DNA of 64,000 nt from an uncultured Caryophanales bacterium (GCA_905197045.1 CAJJXG010000004.1:33111-97110); one strand, 5' to 3'. Positions 52,894 through 62,939 are shown, counted from the first letter of the stretch. The notes: generated by a model not told the origin, from the sequence alone. Numbers and translations: made by a program.

Positions 52894-54813
52894 ATGAAAA
52901 TGAAAAAATTCTTATTACCATTATCTTTATTAACAATTTTGATTACTTCTTGTGGAGGAGGCGATAATAATCAAAATAATGATGATAATGACAACACGCC
53001 AGAAAATTATAAAGAAGTAGAGATTAATTTTAGCAGCAATGGCGGGGCAAGCCATGAAATTTCTCCTTATATTTATGGAACCTTTATTGAACATATTGAA
53101 ACATGTATATATAACGGAATTTGGTCAGAAATTATTCTAGATAGAAAGTTTTATACTCCAGTCGGAAAAGATGTTTCTCAGCGGTCGGTTGAAAAAGGAG
53201 AAGTCCTAGATGAAAGCGAAGATCCTTTTGAAGGTGAACACTCACCAATTTTAACAAAAGGGTCAAGTATTAGACAAAATGGACTTAGCCTTGAAGAAAA
53301 TGTCTCTTATGATGGTTATTTTTATGCTAAAGGAATTGGAAAATTAAAGATTGCTTTCACGGATGGGACAAATGAAATTGTTAAAGAGTTTGATATAAAT
53401 TCTACTTCCTATAAAAAAATAAACTATGAATTTGTTTCTTCCTTTACTTCGAATAAAGCAAAAATTTACTTTGAAAGTTTAGATGGTGATTTAACTATTG
53501 ATAGCGTTTCTTTAATGCCAAGTGACAATTACCATGGAATGAGAATTGATACACTTGAGAAGTTGAAAGAATTGAATGCTACTTTTTATAGATGGCCAGG
53601 CGGAAATTTTGTTAGTGGGTATGATTTTTATGATGGAATCGGAGAAAGAGATAAAAGACCTACTCGAAGAAATCTTAATTATTGTGGCTTAGAAGAAAAT
53701 TTTGAAAGCGAAGAAGCACGTTTAGCAAATGATTTAATGAAGATAGGGAATTTAGGTTTTTATGGAGCATTTGAACCTAATGATTTTGGTCTGGATGAAT
53801 TTATCTTGATGTGCCGATATTTAAATGCTGAGCCAAATATTGTATTAAACGCAGGCTTTGGTAGTGCCCAAATGGCAAAAGACGAGGTTGAATATTGTAA
53901 TGGTACAAGTGGAAAATATGCTGAATTAAGACCAGGAAGTGTTCCTTATAACGTTAAATATTTTTCAATCGGCAATGAAATGAATGGTGATTGGCAATTA
54001 GGCAATGTTTCGATTCATGAATATGTAGATAGGCACAACGAATTTGCAAAAGCTATTAAAACTGTTGACCCTAATATTGAGATTATTGCAGTTGGAGATA
54101 ATGCTTCAGATTGGTCGCAACGTATGGTTGATGGTTGTAAGAGCAATATTGATCTATTATCTGAGCATTATTATGCAGAAAGAAAAGAAGCAGATGTTAA
54201 AGATCATATTTTGTCTTTAAAAGATCAAACTACTTATCGTATTAAAAATCATCGCAACTTAAATGGTGCAGATGGTATTAAAATGGCAATTGATGAATAT
54301 GCTTATTTAAATGCCGAACAACCTTCAAGATTAAAAGATGGAATGGGAGTTGCAAGTGCTTTAAATGAAATGATTAAAAATAGTGATGTAGTTGATATTG
54401 CTTGCTATTCATCCACTGTTAATGCAACTCAAGGTAACATCTTAACCGATGATTTTGATGCCTATATGGAAGGTAGTGGTTATGCAATTTCTTTATATAG
54501 AGATAATATGCAAAATCATTATTTACCTATTTCTTATAGGGCAAGTGGTGATGACTACTACGAAATATCTGCAACAATAAACGATGAAAAAGATGAAGTT
54601 ACTATAAGTGTAATCAACACAACAAGCGATTATTTAAAGATTTCCAATTCTTCTTTTAAAGAACCTATAAGTGTCGATTATGTACAAGGAGAGTATCTTG
54701 AGTCGATAAATGATGATTCAAAGAATGAAATTACAAGGGTGAAAAAAGATTTAGATGGCAGCGAAATCTTTGCAGAACCTCAGTCAATTTCATTATTTAA
54801 GATAAGGATATAA
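52894..54813 (+). CDS. GH51-type alpha-L-arabinofuranosidase, lipoprotein
   Basis: A 639-aa GH51-type enzyme exported as a lipoprotein (lipobox ITSC, then an Asn/Asp linker). Signatures: ISPYIYGTFIEHIETCIYNGIW, FYRWPGGNFVSGYDFYDGIG, the general acid E362 in FSIGNEMNG and nucleophile E468 in MAIDEYAYLN. It probably releases arabinofuranosyl residues from plant arabinan or arabinoxylan at the cell surface. CGGAGG lies 6-7 nt before the ATG. GH51 enzymes are often intracellular; surface anchoring in this locus fits the adjacent MORN lipoproteins. Confidence 0.9.
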   Translation: MKMKKFLLPLSLLTILITSCGGGDNNQNNDDNDNTPENYKEVEINFSSNGGASHEISPYIYGTFIEHIETCIYNGIWSEIILDRKFYTPVGKDVSQRSVEKGEVLDESEDPFEGEHSPILTKGSSIRQNGLSLEENVSYDGYFYAKGIGKLKIAFTDGTNEIVKEFDINSTSYKKINYEFVSSFTSNKAKIYFESLDGDLTIDSVSLMPSDNYHGMRIDTLEKLKELNATFYRWPGGNFVSGYDFYDGIGERDKRPTRRNLNYCGLEENFESEEARLANDLMKIGNLGFYGAFEPNDFGLDEFILMCRYLNAEPNIVLNAGFGSAQMAKDEVEYCNGTSGKYAELRPGSVPYNVKYFSIGNEMNGDWQLGNVSIHEYVDRHNEFAKAIKTVDPNIEIIAVGDNASDWSQRMVDGCKSNIDLLSEHYYAERKEADVKDHILSLKDQTTYRIKNHRNLNGADGIKMAIDEYAYLNAEQPSRLKDGMGVASALNEMIKNSDVVDIACYSSTVNATQGNILTDDFDAYMEGSGYAISLYRDNMQNHYLPISYRASGDDYYEISATINDEKDEVTISVINTTSDYLKISNSSFKEPISVDYVQGEYLESINDDSKNEITRVKKDLDGSEIFAEPQSISLFKIRI

Positions 54814-54857
54814 TAGAAAAATATATTAAAATAATTAATTTTTAGGAGGAAGAGATA

Positions 54858-56054
54858 ATGAAAAAAATTAATTTATTAGCCGTTAGTGCATTGATTGGAT
54901 TTTTAGGATTAGGCTCTGTAAGCTGTTCATCAGAAATAAATGATAATCCAAAAGATGAAACAAATAATGAAGATAATGGTAATGATGATCCAAACACACC
55001 AGAGATTACAAAACTTGAAAGTGTTAAAGATTTAACAGTTCTTAGAACAACTGATGGGAATTGGAATGTAAGTTTTAAGGAAGTAGCTAATGCAACTGGA
55101 TACACCTTAAAAGTTGATTTAAATGACAATAATTTGGTCAGTGAAACACTAGAAGAAACAACCTATACAATGGAACCAGGAAGTCAAGCTGGAGACTATG
55201 AGTTTTCGGTTGTTGCATTTGGGGATGAAACGAAATTTACTGATAGTGATCCTGCTACATTTAATTATAATGTTAAACTCTATGACGAAGAGGATGTTCA
55301 AGGCGTTAAATACACAGGTCGACTTGAGCAAGATGTTCCAGTTGGTGAATTTACATTAGTTTATAGTACAAACGATACTTATGTTGGTACATTAAATGCT
55401 GATTTTACAAGAAAAGATGGCCGCTTAACATATGCAAATAAAATGTATTATGAAGGTCATTTTGAAAATGATGCATTTAATGGAGAAGGTATGTTTACTT
55501 GGTCAACAACAGGTGACTATAAAAACGGAAATACCTATATGGGTAATTTCTTAAATGGCGGATATGCTGGACAAACTGGTACTTTTTATGAAGCACACAA
55601 TTGGACAAGAGAAGTAAATTATCATGGAATTTTAAATTGGACCGGAGTCATGGGCGATTCCTTTGGTACTCCAGGAAAAATAGGTGCAGTTGGAAAAGGT
55701 GAATTTTCATTTGCTAATAACTCAATTTATAGCGGTGATTTATTGGTAACAGGTAATTTCCAATTTGCGCGTCAAGGTCAGGGATTCAACAAATGGACAG
55801 TTAATGAAGCAGCTGGCTGGATTAATGGAGGTAGTGCCGATATATTCATTTATGGCTTTGAAGGCACTTTTAATGAAAGTAATGGAAAATGGATAGACGG
55901 AGATGGTGTTTGGTATTTTAAAGACAAAGAAGGAAATCCAGTTTCTTATATAACAGGAAAATGGGATGGCGGAAATCGAGTTGGTGATGCAGTAAGTGAA
56001 TTAACAATTAGAGAAGAATTCAACGAAGCAACCGATTTAACACCAAAAGCCTAA
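54858..56054 (+). CDS. MORN-repeat lipoprotein with FN3-like N-terminal module
   Basis: A 398-aa lipoprotein (lipobox SVSC). An acidic linker is followed by an FN3-like module (about 50-140; LTVLRTTDGNWNVSFKEVANATGYTLKVD) and then MORN repeats (YYEGHFENDAFNGEGMFTW, YMGNFLNGGYAGQTGTFY, and others) to residue ~350. MORN repeats bind lipids or mediate assembly in eukaryotes; in bacteria their role is poorly known. SD AGGAGG 9 nt before the ATG. It lies between GH51 and two more MORN lipoproteins, implying glycan binding or a surface complex. Confidence 0.85.
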   Translation: MKKINLLAVSALIGFLGLGSVSCSSEINDNPKDETNNEDNGNDDPNTPEITKLESVKDLTVLRTTDGNWNVSFKEVANATGYTLKVDLNDNNLVSETLEETTYTMEPGSQAGDYEFSVVAFGDETKFTDSDPATFNYNVKLYDEEDVQGVKYTGRLEQDVPVGEFTLVYSTNDTYVGTLNADFTRKDGRLTYANKMYYEGHFENDAFNGEGMFTWSTTGDYKNGNTYMGNFLNGGYAGQTGTFYEAHNWTREVNYHGILNWTGVMGDSFGTPGKIGAVGKGEFSFANNSIYSGDLLVTGNFQFARQGQGFNKWTVNEAAGWINGGSADIFIYGFEGTFNESNGKWIDGDGVWYFKDKEGNPVSYITGKWDGGNRVGDAVSELTIREEFNEATDLTPKA

Positions 56055-56055
56055 T

Positions 56056-57585
56056 ATGAAATCGAAAAGTTTAGTTAAATACTTTTTGCTATCCTCTCTA
56101 TTAGTAACTCCGATGACTCTTTCAAGTTGTAATAATACAGATGAAACTCTTGATTATGAGAATGTAGAAAATTACGTGCTTAAGGATGGGGTTACTTATA
56201 CTGGGCAATTTTATGAAGGCAAAATTAACGGAAAAGGGAAAATTTCTTACGCCAATAAAGACACTTTAGAAGGTGAATTTATAGACGGAACTTTAAAAAG
56301 TGATTCGGAAGCCACCTATATCTTTTATGAAAAAGATGAAACATTTAATGGATTTGGCAGTTTAGATAGCGATTATAATTTTTCAATGATTGAAGGAAAG
56401 TTAGAACTTGATAATAATCGTTTCTATGAAGGTAAATTCAAAAATAATCTTTATGATGATGAAGAAGCAATATTTGATTTTGGTGCAAATACTTATTATA
56501 AGGGTCCTTTTAAAGATGGTAGTAATGTTGGACTAGTTGGAACAATTTATTATCCATCTCATAAAATGGAAGGTGAAGGCATTTGGTACTTTAAAGGTAA
56601 GATGGCTTCTTTAGGGAAGTTTGAAGCGAACCAACTTGGCGAAGGATTTATTAAATTTAGTGATTGGTCTACTTATGAAGGTCAAATTTATTATGATGGC
56701 TCCAATTGGCTAAGAAAAGGCGAAGGAGTTCAAGATTTTACTAAATGTGGTTTTAATGCTTCAACTGTTGGTGGACCATCAAGTTTATATCTAGGAAAAT
56801 ACGTTGGTGAATTTGATTATGAAATTTCTCAATGGATTTATGGTAATGGCGTCATGTATTACATTGATGATGAACTTAATCCAGCTGGATATACAAAAGG
56901 TTTTTACACAGCCTTAAAACGTATTAAAGAATCAACTAAGGAATTAGAATTGCTTCCTGAATATCAAGCTACAAAAGAATATACTTATGATCCTGAAAAT
57001 TTAAAACGAGATCAGATTGCGCAAAAATGGTCTGGTAAAAAACCTGATATTGTATTTTGTGGTGATTCTTATATGGAGATGCGGCAAAATTCTTTTGGTA
57101 TTGCAAGTTGGGAAAATGATACAAAAGATTTAAACGCAATTAATACCGGAATTGGTGGGACAATTGCTGCAGAATGGGAGTTTTTAAGCGATAAATTAAT
57201 CTATGATTTTAATCCAAATAAAGTTGTGATTCATCTAGGCTTTAATGACACGCATTTTGGAATTGAAAAGGAAGATGTCATAAATTCATTAGAGGAGATT
57301 ATAGACAAATTAACGCAACAAAATTCAAATATTAAAATTTATCTTTTAGGTGTTGAGCCTAGTCCAGCATTTGCTACATACTTTGAGAAAGAGACAGCTT
57401 TAAACGAAGAGATTGAAACTTTATGCGGAAGAAATAATAATTTAACTTTTATAGATACACCTAGTTTATTTATCGAAAATGGCGAAACTATTTCAAATCT
57501 AAAAGATTATTTTAACTATGACATGGTTCACTTAAATAAAAAAGGATACGAACTTTGGTGGAATAAAATTAAAAGCATAATTTAA
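56056..57585 (+). CDS. MORN-repeat lipoprotein fused to SGNH/GDSL hydrolase
   Basis: A 509-aa lipoprotein (lipobox LSSC). The N-terminal half has MORN repeats (YTGQFYEGKINGKGKISY, FYEGKFKNNLYDDE...). The C-terminal half (about 330-509) is an SGNH hydrolase: FCGDSYME with S338 (block I), GIGGT (block II), GFNDT with N397 (block III) and D489-MV-H492 (block V), so the catalytic Ser, Gly, Asn and Asp/His are all present. It is likely a surface acetylesterase acting on acetylated glycan. The start is 1 nt after the previous stop, without SD. The fusion is uncommon. Confidence 0.85.
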   Translation: MKSKSLVKYFLLSSLLVTPMTLSSCNNTDETLDYENVENYVLKDGVTYTGQFYEGKINGKGKISYANKDTLEGEFIDGTLKSDSEATYIFYEKDETFNGFGSLDSDYNFSMIEGKLELDNNRFYEGKFKNNLYDDEEAIFDFGANTYYKGPFKDGSNVGLVGTIYYPSHKMEGEGIWYFKGKMASLGKFEANQLGEGFIKFSDWSTYEGQIYYDGSNWLRKGEGVQDFTKCGFNASTVGGPSSLYLGKYVGEFDYEISQWIYGNGVMYYIDDELNPAGYTKGFYTALKRIKESTKELELLPEYQATKEYTYDPENLKRDQIAQKWSGKKPDIVFCGDSYMEMRQNSFGIASWENDTKDLNAINTGIGGTIAAEWEFLSDKLIYDFNPNKVVIHLGFNDTHFGIEKEDVINSLEEIIDKLTQQNSNIKIYLLGVEPSPAFATYFEKETALNEEIETLCGRNNNLTFIDTPSLFIENGETISNLKDYFNYDMVHLNKKGYELWWNKIKSII

Positions 57586-57602
57586 AAAGGAGAAACTTTA
57601 TT

Positions 57603-58334
57603 ATGAAAAAGAAAATATTTTTAACGATTTTAGCCAGCGGATTACTTTGCATTACAGGTTGTGGAGGAGAAAGCCAAGATAATGGAGATGGTGAAAATAC
57701 AGTCACTGCTCCTGAAGGATTAACTTATAAAGTAATTGAAGATGCTGACGGTAATGTTTATGAAGGTTATGTAAATGCTGAAGGTCTTTATGAAGGCTAT
57801 GGCGTAATGCAATATGCTGATTCAACTTTATATGAAGGAACTTGGGAAGCTGGAGTCTGGGAAGGAAGCGCTGAAATTACTTGGAATTCAGGCTGTATTT
57901 ATGTTGGTGAAACACATGCAGGAGCAATGCATGGGATTGGTTATATGATTTGGCCAATGGGTGATTATTATATTGGTGAGTGGGAAAATGGTAATCCAAA
58001 TGGCGCCGGAACCAAATACTTTATGATCGACTCTACAGCCGAAAATACCCGAACTAAATACAATATTTACACCGGTGATATGGAAAATGGACTTAAAGTT
58101 GGCCATGGTGTCATGAGATATACATCTGGTGCTTTATATGATGGTGAATGGATTAACGATGTTCGTAGTGGGCATGGTGTAGTCTATTGGGAATCTGGAT
58201 TAGAATGGATTAAGTTTGAAGGTGAATTTGCCAATGATTGGATAAGTGGCGAAGGCACAATGTATTATGCCGATGGAAGAGTCGTAAAAGGCGTATTTGA
58301 AGGCACTGAACTTGTCGAAGAAATAAGTGAATAA
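57603..58334 (+). CDS. MORN-repeat lipoprotein, minimal form
   Basis: A 243-aa lipoprotein (lipobox ITGC) made almost wholly of MORN repeats, about eight: YEGYVNAEGLYEGYGVM, YEGTWEAGVWEGSAEI, YIGEWENGNPNGAGT, YTGDMENGLKVGHGVM, YDGEWINDVRSGHGVV, FEGEFANDWISGEGTM and more. No catalytic module. SD AGGAGA is close before the ATG. It is the third consecutive MORN lipoprotein of the operon and could be a scaffold or binding subunit for the enzymes encoded beside it. Confidence 0.85.
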   Translation: MKKKIFLTILASGLLCITGCGGESQDNGDGENTVTAPEGLTYKVIEDADGNVYEGYVNAEGLYEGYGVMQYADSTLYEGTWEAGVWEGSAEITWNSGCIYVGETHAGAMHGIGYMIWPMGDYYIGEWENGNPNGAGTKYFMIDSTAENTRTKYNIYTGDMENGLKVGHGVMRYTSGALYDGEWINDVRSGHGVVYWESGLEWIKFEGEFANDWISGEGTMYYADGRVVKGVFEGTELVEEISE

Positions 58335-58336
58335 TT

Positions 58337-59794
58337 ATGTATAGCGTTATCGAAGCAAATAAATATCTTAAAAATAAAAAAGTAGAAAACAATTCGTTTC
58401 GTCCTAAATTTCATTTTGCTCCTGAGTTTGGATGGGTAAACGATCCACATGGAATAGTTAAATTTAAGGGTAAATATCATATATATTTTCAATATTATCC
58501 TTTTGATACGACTAATCTGGAAACTTGTTGGGGGCACACTTCTACTAAAGATTTTATACACTTCGATAAAACTAAATGTGTAATAGCTCCAGATAAAGAA
58601 TATGATAAACTCGGCTGCTGGAGTGGGAGTGTTATTGTAAAAAATGGTCTAGTTTATCTTTTTTATACAGGTTTTACGAAAAATAATAACGATGAATATC
58701 GTCAAACTATATGTTTAGCGGTTAGTGATGATGGTATTAACTTTGAAAAGTATGGTGAAAATCCTCTTATTGATGAAAAGTTAATACCACATCAAGCTAG
58801 CAAAGTTGATTTTAGAGATCCTTGTATATTTGAAAAAGGTGGAATTTATTATTTGCTAGTTGGAAGCAAAAACGAAACGGATAAGAAAGCTTTCTTACTT
58901 TTATATAGAAGTAAAGATCTTATTCATTTTGAATTTGATCACATAGTTTTAGAGGAGGAAAATTTTGGAACGATGTTTGAGTGTCCAAACATCTTACAAT
59001 TTAAGACACAGGATTTTATAATTTTAAGTCCTCAGAATATCCTTCCAAAAAAAGATTCTTTCTTTAATGTATCAAGTAACGTCTACTTTAATACTAATAA
59101 AGTTTTAGAGAAACAAGCGATAAATTTAAAGAAAGTACGTGAAATAGATCATGGTCTAGAATTTTATGCAACAAATGTTTCAGATAAGGACAAGATTGCT
59201 GTTTCATGGCTTCAAATGTGGGGCCGACGTTATTATCTTCATGAAATTAAGGAAGATTTTATAAATTCATTTTCATTGTTTAAAAAAGTAAAGAGATCTT
59301 ATAATCAATTAAAATTCATACCTTTAAAAAATTATAATAAATATCTGAAAAATGAAGTTAGTTTTGCAGGCTTTATTGATGAAAACAAAACGTTTGAAGC
59401 AAAAATAGGTAGATGCACAAAACTAAAAATTGAACTATTTGATATCAAAAATAAAACTATCAACATTAAACTTTTAAAAAATGAAGACGAATTTGTTCTT
59501 TTAAGTATTGATGGAAATAGTAAGAGAATAATTTTAGATAGAAGGAAACTTAAAGAGCAACTATATGGAGTAGATCCTTCTTCCAGTAAAGAAGGGTACC
59601 GTTATATAAATATTGATAAAAACTTAAATAATATAGAGTTAGAAATTTATATTGATAATTATATTGTGGAAGCTTTTTTAAACGATTATAAAGATTCATT
59701 ATCTTTTTTAGCTTTTTCTAGAGGCGAAGACATAGTTATTGAATCTAAAGATCACATTGAATATAAAATTGAAAAATATGATGTAGTTATATAG
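58337..59794 (+). CDS. Glycoside hydrolase family 32 (beta-fructosidase)
   Basis: A 485-aa GH32 enzyme acting on sucrose, sucrose-6-phosphate or fructans. The five-bladed propeller begins FHFAPEFGWVNDPHGI with nucleophile D36, then FRDPCIF with D161 and FECPNIL with acid/base E215. WVNDPHG replaces the usual WMNDPNG. A C-terminal beta-sandwich is present. No signal peptide, so intracellular. It starts 2 nt after the MORN gene with little SD. With GH51 and GH2 it suggests that this locus handles mixed plant oligosaccharides. Confidence 0.93.
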   Translation: MYSVIEANKYLKNKKVENNSFRPKFHFAPEFGWVNDPHGIVKFKGKYHIYFQYYPFDTTNLETCWGHTSTKDFIHFDKTKCVIAPDKEYDKLGCWSGSVIVKNGLVYLFYTGFTKNNNDEYRQTICLAVSDDGINFEKYGENPLIDEKLIPHQASKVDFRDPCIFEKGGIYYLLVGSKNETDKKAFLLLYRSKDLIHFEFDHIVLEEENFGTMFECPNILQFKTQDFIILSPQNILPKKDSFFNVSSNVYFNTNKVLEKQAINLKKVREIDHGLEFYATNVSDKDKIAVSWLQMWGRRYYLHEIKEDFINSFSLFKKVKRSYNQLKFIPLKNYNKYLKNEVSFAGFIDENKTFEAKIGRCTKLKIELFDIKNKTINIKLLKNEDEFVLLSIDGNSKRIILDRRKLKEQLYGVDPSSSKEGYRYINIDKNLNNIELEIYIDNYIVEAFLNDYKDSLSFLAFSRGEDIVIESKDHIEYKIEKYDVVI

Positions 59795-59808
59795 AGGAGT
59801 TAAAGCTT

Positions 59809-61428
59809 ATGAATAAAATCAATTTTAAAAATAAGAAAGAAAAGATTAAAGAAAGTATCGAAATTAAAAAAGCAAATAAACTTCTTTATGAAGAAAGGAA
59901 AAAACACTATAAAGTTGTTCTTGAAGAAGAAAATAAAAGAAGAGAAAGCGAAAAAGCTGAAGCTCCAAATGATGCTTTTATTTCTTTAAAACACATTAAT
60001 AAGATTTATGACAATTATGTGCAAGCAGTTTTTGATTTTAATTTAGATATAAAAGAAAAAGAATTTATTGTTTTAGTTGGACCATCTGGGTGTGGAAAAT
60101 CAACAACGTTAAGAATGATTTCTGGGTTAGAAGAAATTACCTCTGGGGATTTATTTATTAATGGAGAGCTTGCTAATGATTTAACTCCAAAGGAAAGAAA
60201 CATCGCTATGGTTTTTCAAAGCTATGCATTATATCCTCATATGACTGTATATGAAAACATGGCCTTTGGTTTAATGATCAATAAATATCCAAAAGATGAA
60301 ATAGATAAAAGAGTTAAACATGCCGCAAAAGTTTTACAACTAGAAGATTATTTAAATCGTAAACCTGACGCTTTGAGCGGAGGACAATGTCAAAGAGTTG
60401 CATTAGGTCGCGCCATTGTCAGAAATTCAAAAATCTTTTTATTAGATGAACCTTTATCTAATCTTGATGCTAAATTGAGAGTTGCTATGAGAAGTGAGAT
60501 AGTTAAACTTCATAATAATCTCGGTGCAACTTCAGTTTACGTTACACATGATCAAACCGAAGCTATGACAATGGCCACAAGAATTGTAGTAATGAATAAA
60601 GGTTATGTTCAACAAATAGGTACGCCTTCTGAAATTTACGATCATCCAAATAATATTTTTGTAGCTACATTTATCGGAAGCCCTGCAATGAATATTATTG
60701 ATGGAGTAGTTAAAGATAAAAGGATTGTTTTATCAAATGGATATGAGATTAAATGCGAGAATAATTGGCCTAATTTAATCAAAGAATTCTATCAAAAAGA
60801 AATAGAAATAATTGATAAAAAAATCACTTCGTTGAAGTGTGATTATATAAAAAGAAACAAAGATATTTTTGAAGAATATAAAGAAATTTTAAATAAAAAA
60901 CCTGCAAATCTTATGTTTTTTAAACTTTTGCATAACTTAAAGGGGAGAACAAGTTTTGAAGTTGCGCGCGAATTCGCTTTGAAAACTTTACATGAATTAG
61001 ACGCAAGTTATGATTGTTCTATTTTAAAAGGAACTAGTGAAGAAAAATTCATTGAACAATTTAAAGAAGAATATAAAAACGCTTATTTTCTTATGCAACT
61101 TAAGATAGATGAAAACGTTAAAGGCTTAATTAAAGCTAAAGAGGAGATTAATAATCTTTTAAAAGAGAATGAAATTAATGTTAAGGTTGGAGTGAGACCT
61201 GAAAACATCTCTTGTGCACTAACAAATGGTGAAAATAGTTATCTAGTTTCTGTTTCAGAATTGCTAGGTAGTGAATATTTTGTACATTTCGATTTTGATG
61301 AAGGATTAGACCTTATCGCTAAAGTCACTTCTACAGAAAAAATTGTAGCGGGCGATAAAATGAATATTGAAATCAGTGAAAATGCGCTACATTTATTTGA
61401 TCCGATTACTAATAAAGCTATTAATTAA
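59809..61428 (+). CDS. MsmK/MalK-like sugar ABC transporter ATPase with extra segments
   Basis: A 539-aa ATPase; typical MsmK is about 370 aa. Residues 1-60 are a charged coiled-coil-like extension. The ATPase core has Walker A GPSGCGKST (91-99), LSGGQ signature (189-193) and DEPLSNLDAKLR. A ~130-residue helical insertion (from about 312 to 455) splits the core from the TOBE tail, which resumes at VGVRPENISC. SD AGGAGT lies about 10 nt before the ATG. It ends the sugar operon and probably energises the 48212-51221 importer. The 46170-46499 pseudogene is a remnant of a similar protein. Confidence 0.93.
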   Translation: MNKINFKNKKEKIKESIEIKKANKLLYEERKKHYKVVLEEENKRRESEKAEAPNDAFISLKHINKIYDNYVQAVFDFNLDIKEKEFIVLVGPSGCGKSTTLRMISGLEEITSGDLFINGELANDLTPKERNIAMVFQSYALYPHMTVYENMAFGLMINKYPKDEIDKRVKHAAKVLQLEDYLNRKPDALSGGQCQRVALGRAIVRNSKIFLLDEPLSNLDAKLRVAMRSEIVKLHNNLGATSVYVTHDQTEAMTMATRIVVMNKGYVQQIGTPSEIYDHPNNIFVATFIGSPAMNIIDGVVKDKRIVLSNGYEIKCENNWPNLIKEFYQKEIEIIDKKITSLKCDYIKRNKDIFEEYKEILNKKPANLMFFKLLHNLKGRTSFEVAREFALKTLHELDASYDCSILKGTSEEKFIEQFKEEYKNAYFLMQLKIDENVKGLIKAKEEINNLLKENEINVKVGVRPENISCALTNGENSYLVSVSELLGSEYFVHFDFDEGLDLIAKVTSTEKIVAGDKMNIEISENALHLFDPITNKAIN

Positions 61429-61445
61429 AATGATTTTTAGTAATG

Positions 61446-62939
61446 TTAGTTTAGCGTCAAATAATTATTAGAAGAATTTTTATGTTCTTCGACATATTTA
61501 ATTTTCCTACTTTTTAATAAATCGTTGATACATTCACGAAATGTTTTGGAAGGATTTCCTGAATAATTTAATTGATGATATATGTTAATTGCGGAGAAAT
61601 TACCTAGTTTTAATGTGGAGAGTATTTCTTCTTTCAACTGAACTTTTGTTCTTTTTTTGCTGATATGATTATCTTCAATTTTTTCTTCGCTTATAAAGGC
61701 TTTATGGATTGGTATTATAACTGAAAAAAATGAACGTTCATCATCAGTTAAGAAAATAGGTAGTGGCGAACCATTACTTTTAATGCTTCTTAAAGCAGTG
61801 GGAATACCAGTATTTCTTCCTTCGACAAGATTTAATTCTTTTAAAAAATCACCAATTCGACGGTTACGGTATCTTCTAGAGCGCATTGTTAAGTTTTTTA
61901 TATCTTCGTCGCTAATTGAACTATCCGGACCAGGTACGCTTGTTATTTCAATTAAGTCTTTTTCTATTCTTACCGTAATTGGATCATAACTTTGATAAGA
62001 GCGGTGATATATTGCATTAGATAAAAATTCTTCTATCGCCTCATAGCTATAATTTTTAATTCTTTTTGCTTCAGCCTGATTTTGAATTTTGAATATTTTT
62101 TCAGCGATAACATTATTTTTAATATATCGAAGAGCATCTTTTAATTGCTGATCGATTGGACCTTTGAAGACTCTCTCTTCCATTCCTTGACCGGTAGGAT
62201 CTGGAATATTAACTAAGTCGATTTGACAATATGGAAAGAATTTATCAGGACTGTCATTAAAAAACAGCAAACCAACATTAATAGGTTTAAAAAATTCTTT
62301 TGGCCCATCAGCTATTCTTAAGTTTTTTGCTATATCTTCTAACTTTTTAGCCTCAAAATCTGTTAAAAGTGAACTTTCGACCTCCTCTAAGAAATTTTTA
62401 ATTAAAGGCAATCTTAGGTCAGAAATACTTGCTTTTAAATTAATTCGGTCGTCAAAAGGAATGTTGTTAGTTAAGGCGATTAATTCTTTAATATCGCTAG
62501 GAGTAGCTTCAATTGTAGAAGAAAGCTTTCTTATGTAATAAATTTTTTCTGAATGCTCTAAAGAAGGTTTTTTAGGACAAAGATAAGGTCTTTCATAACC
62601 GCCTGGGCACCAAATTAAAATAAGATATTTTTCTTGATATTTTACAATTTCTGTTTCAGGAATATATTTAGGTTTTAAAAAGTTACAATATCTTAAAATC
62701 TCTTTTTGAATTTTGTCTATTTCTTCTAATTTTAGACCTTCAATTGGATATGAAATTTTACCATTGTTTTCTTTAATGCCGATTATAATATAGCCTCCGC
62801 CCCGATTATCAATGTCATTAGCAAAAGCACTAATTGTTTTTAGTGTTGTATCTGGGTTCCATCCTTCTTTGAATTCAATACGAGCTGATTCAACTATGTT
62901 ATCATTTAGTAATTTTTCAATTGTTATTGGTATTGACAT
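61446..62939 (-). CDS. AlbA_2 (Schlafen AAA_4-type) ATP-binding transcriptional regulator
   Basis: A 497-aa protein. The N-terminal AlbA_2 domain (about 1-140) shows ESARIEFKEGWNPDTTLKTISAFANDIDNRGGGYIIIGIKENNG. The centre carries a C-terminal HATPase_c_4-like region (SYEAIEEFLSNAIYHRSYQSYDPITVRIEKDLIEITSVPGPDSSI, RSRRYRNRRIGDF). The last ~80 residues form a winged-helix. This family is widespread; the natural role is mostly unknown. GGGAG serves as SD on the minus strand. It lies opposite to the sugar operon, tail to tail with the ATPase gene, and is preceded by three 11-bp repeats, so it likely regulates itself. Confidence 0.85.
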   Translation of the reverse strand: MSIPITIEKLLNDNIVESARIEFKEGWNPDTTLKTISAFANDIDNRGGGYIIIGIKENNGKISYPIEGLKLEEIDKIQKEILRYCNFLKPKYIPETEIVKYQEKYLILIWCPGGYERPYLCPKKPSLEHSEKIYYIRKLSSTIEATPSDIKELIALTNNIPFDDRINLKASISDLRLPLIKNFLEEVESSLLTDFEAKKLEDIAKNLRIADGPKEFFKPINVGLLFFNDSPDKFFPYCQIDLVNIPDPTGQGMEERVFKGPIDQQLKDALRYIKNNVIAEKIFKIQNQAEAKRIKNYSYEAIEEFLSNAIYHRSYQSYDPITVRIEKDLIEITSVPGPDSSISDEDIKNLTMRSRRYRNRRIGDFLKELNLVEGRNTGIPTALRSIKSNGSPLPIFLTDDERSFFSVIIPIHKAFISEEKIEDNHISKKRTKVQLKEEILSTLKLGNFSAINIYHQLNYSGNPSKTFRECINDLLKSRKIKYVEEHKNSSNNYLTLN

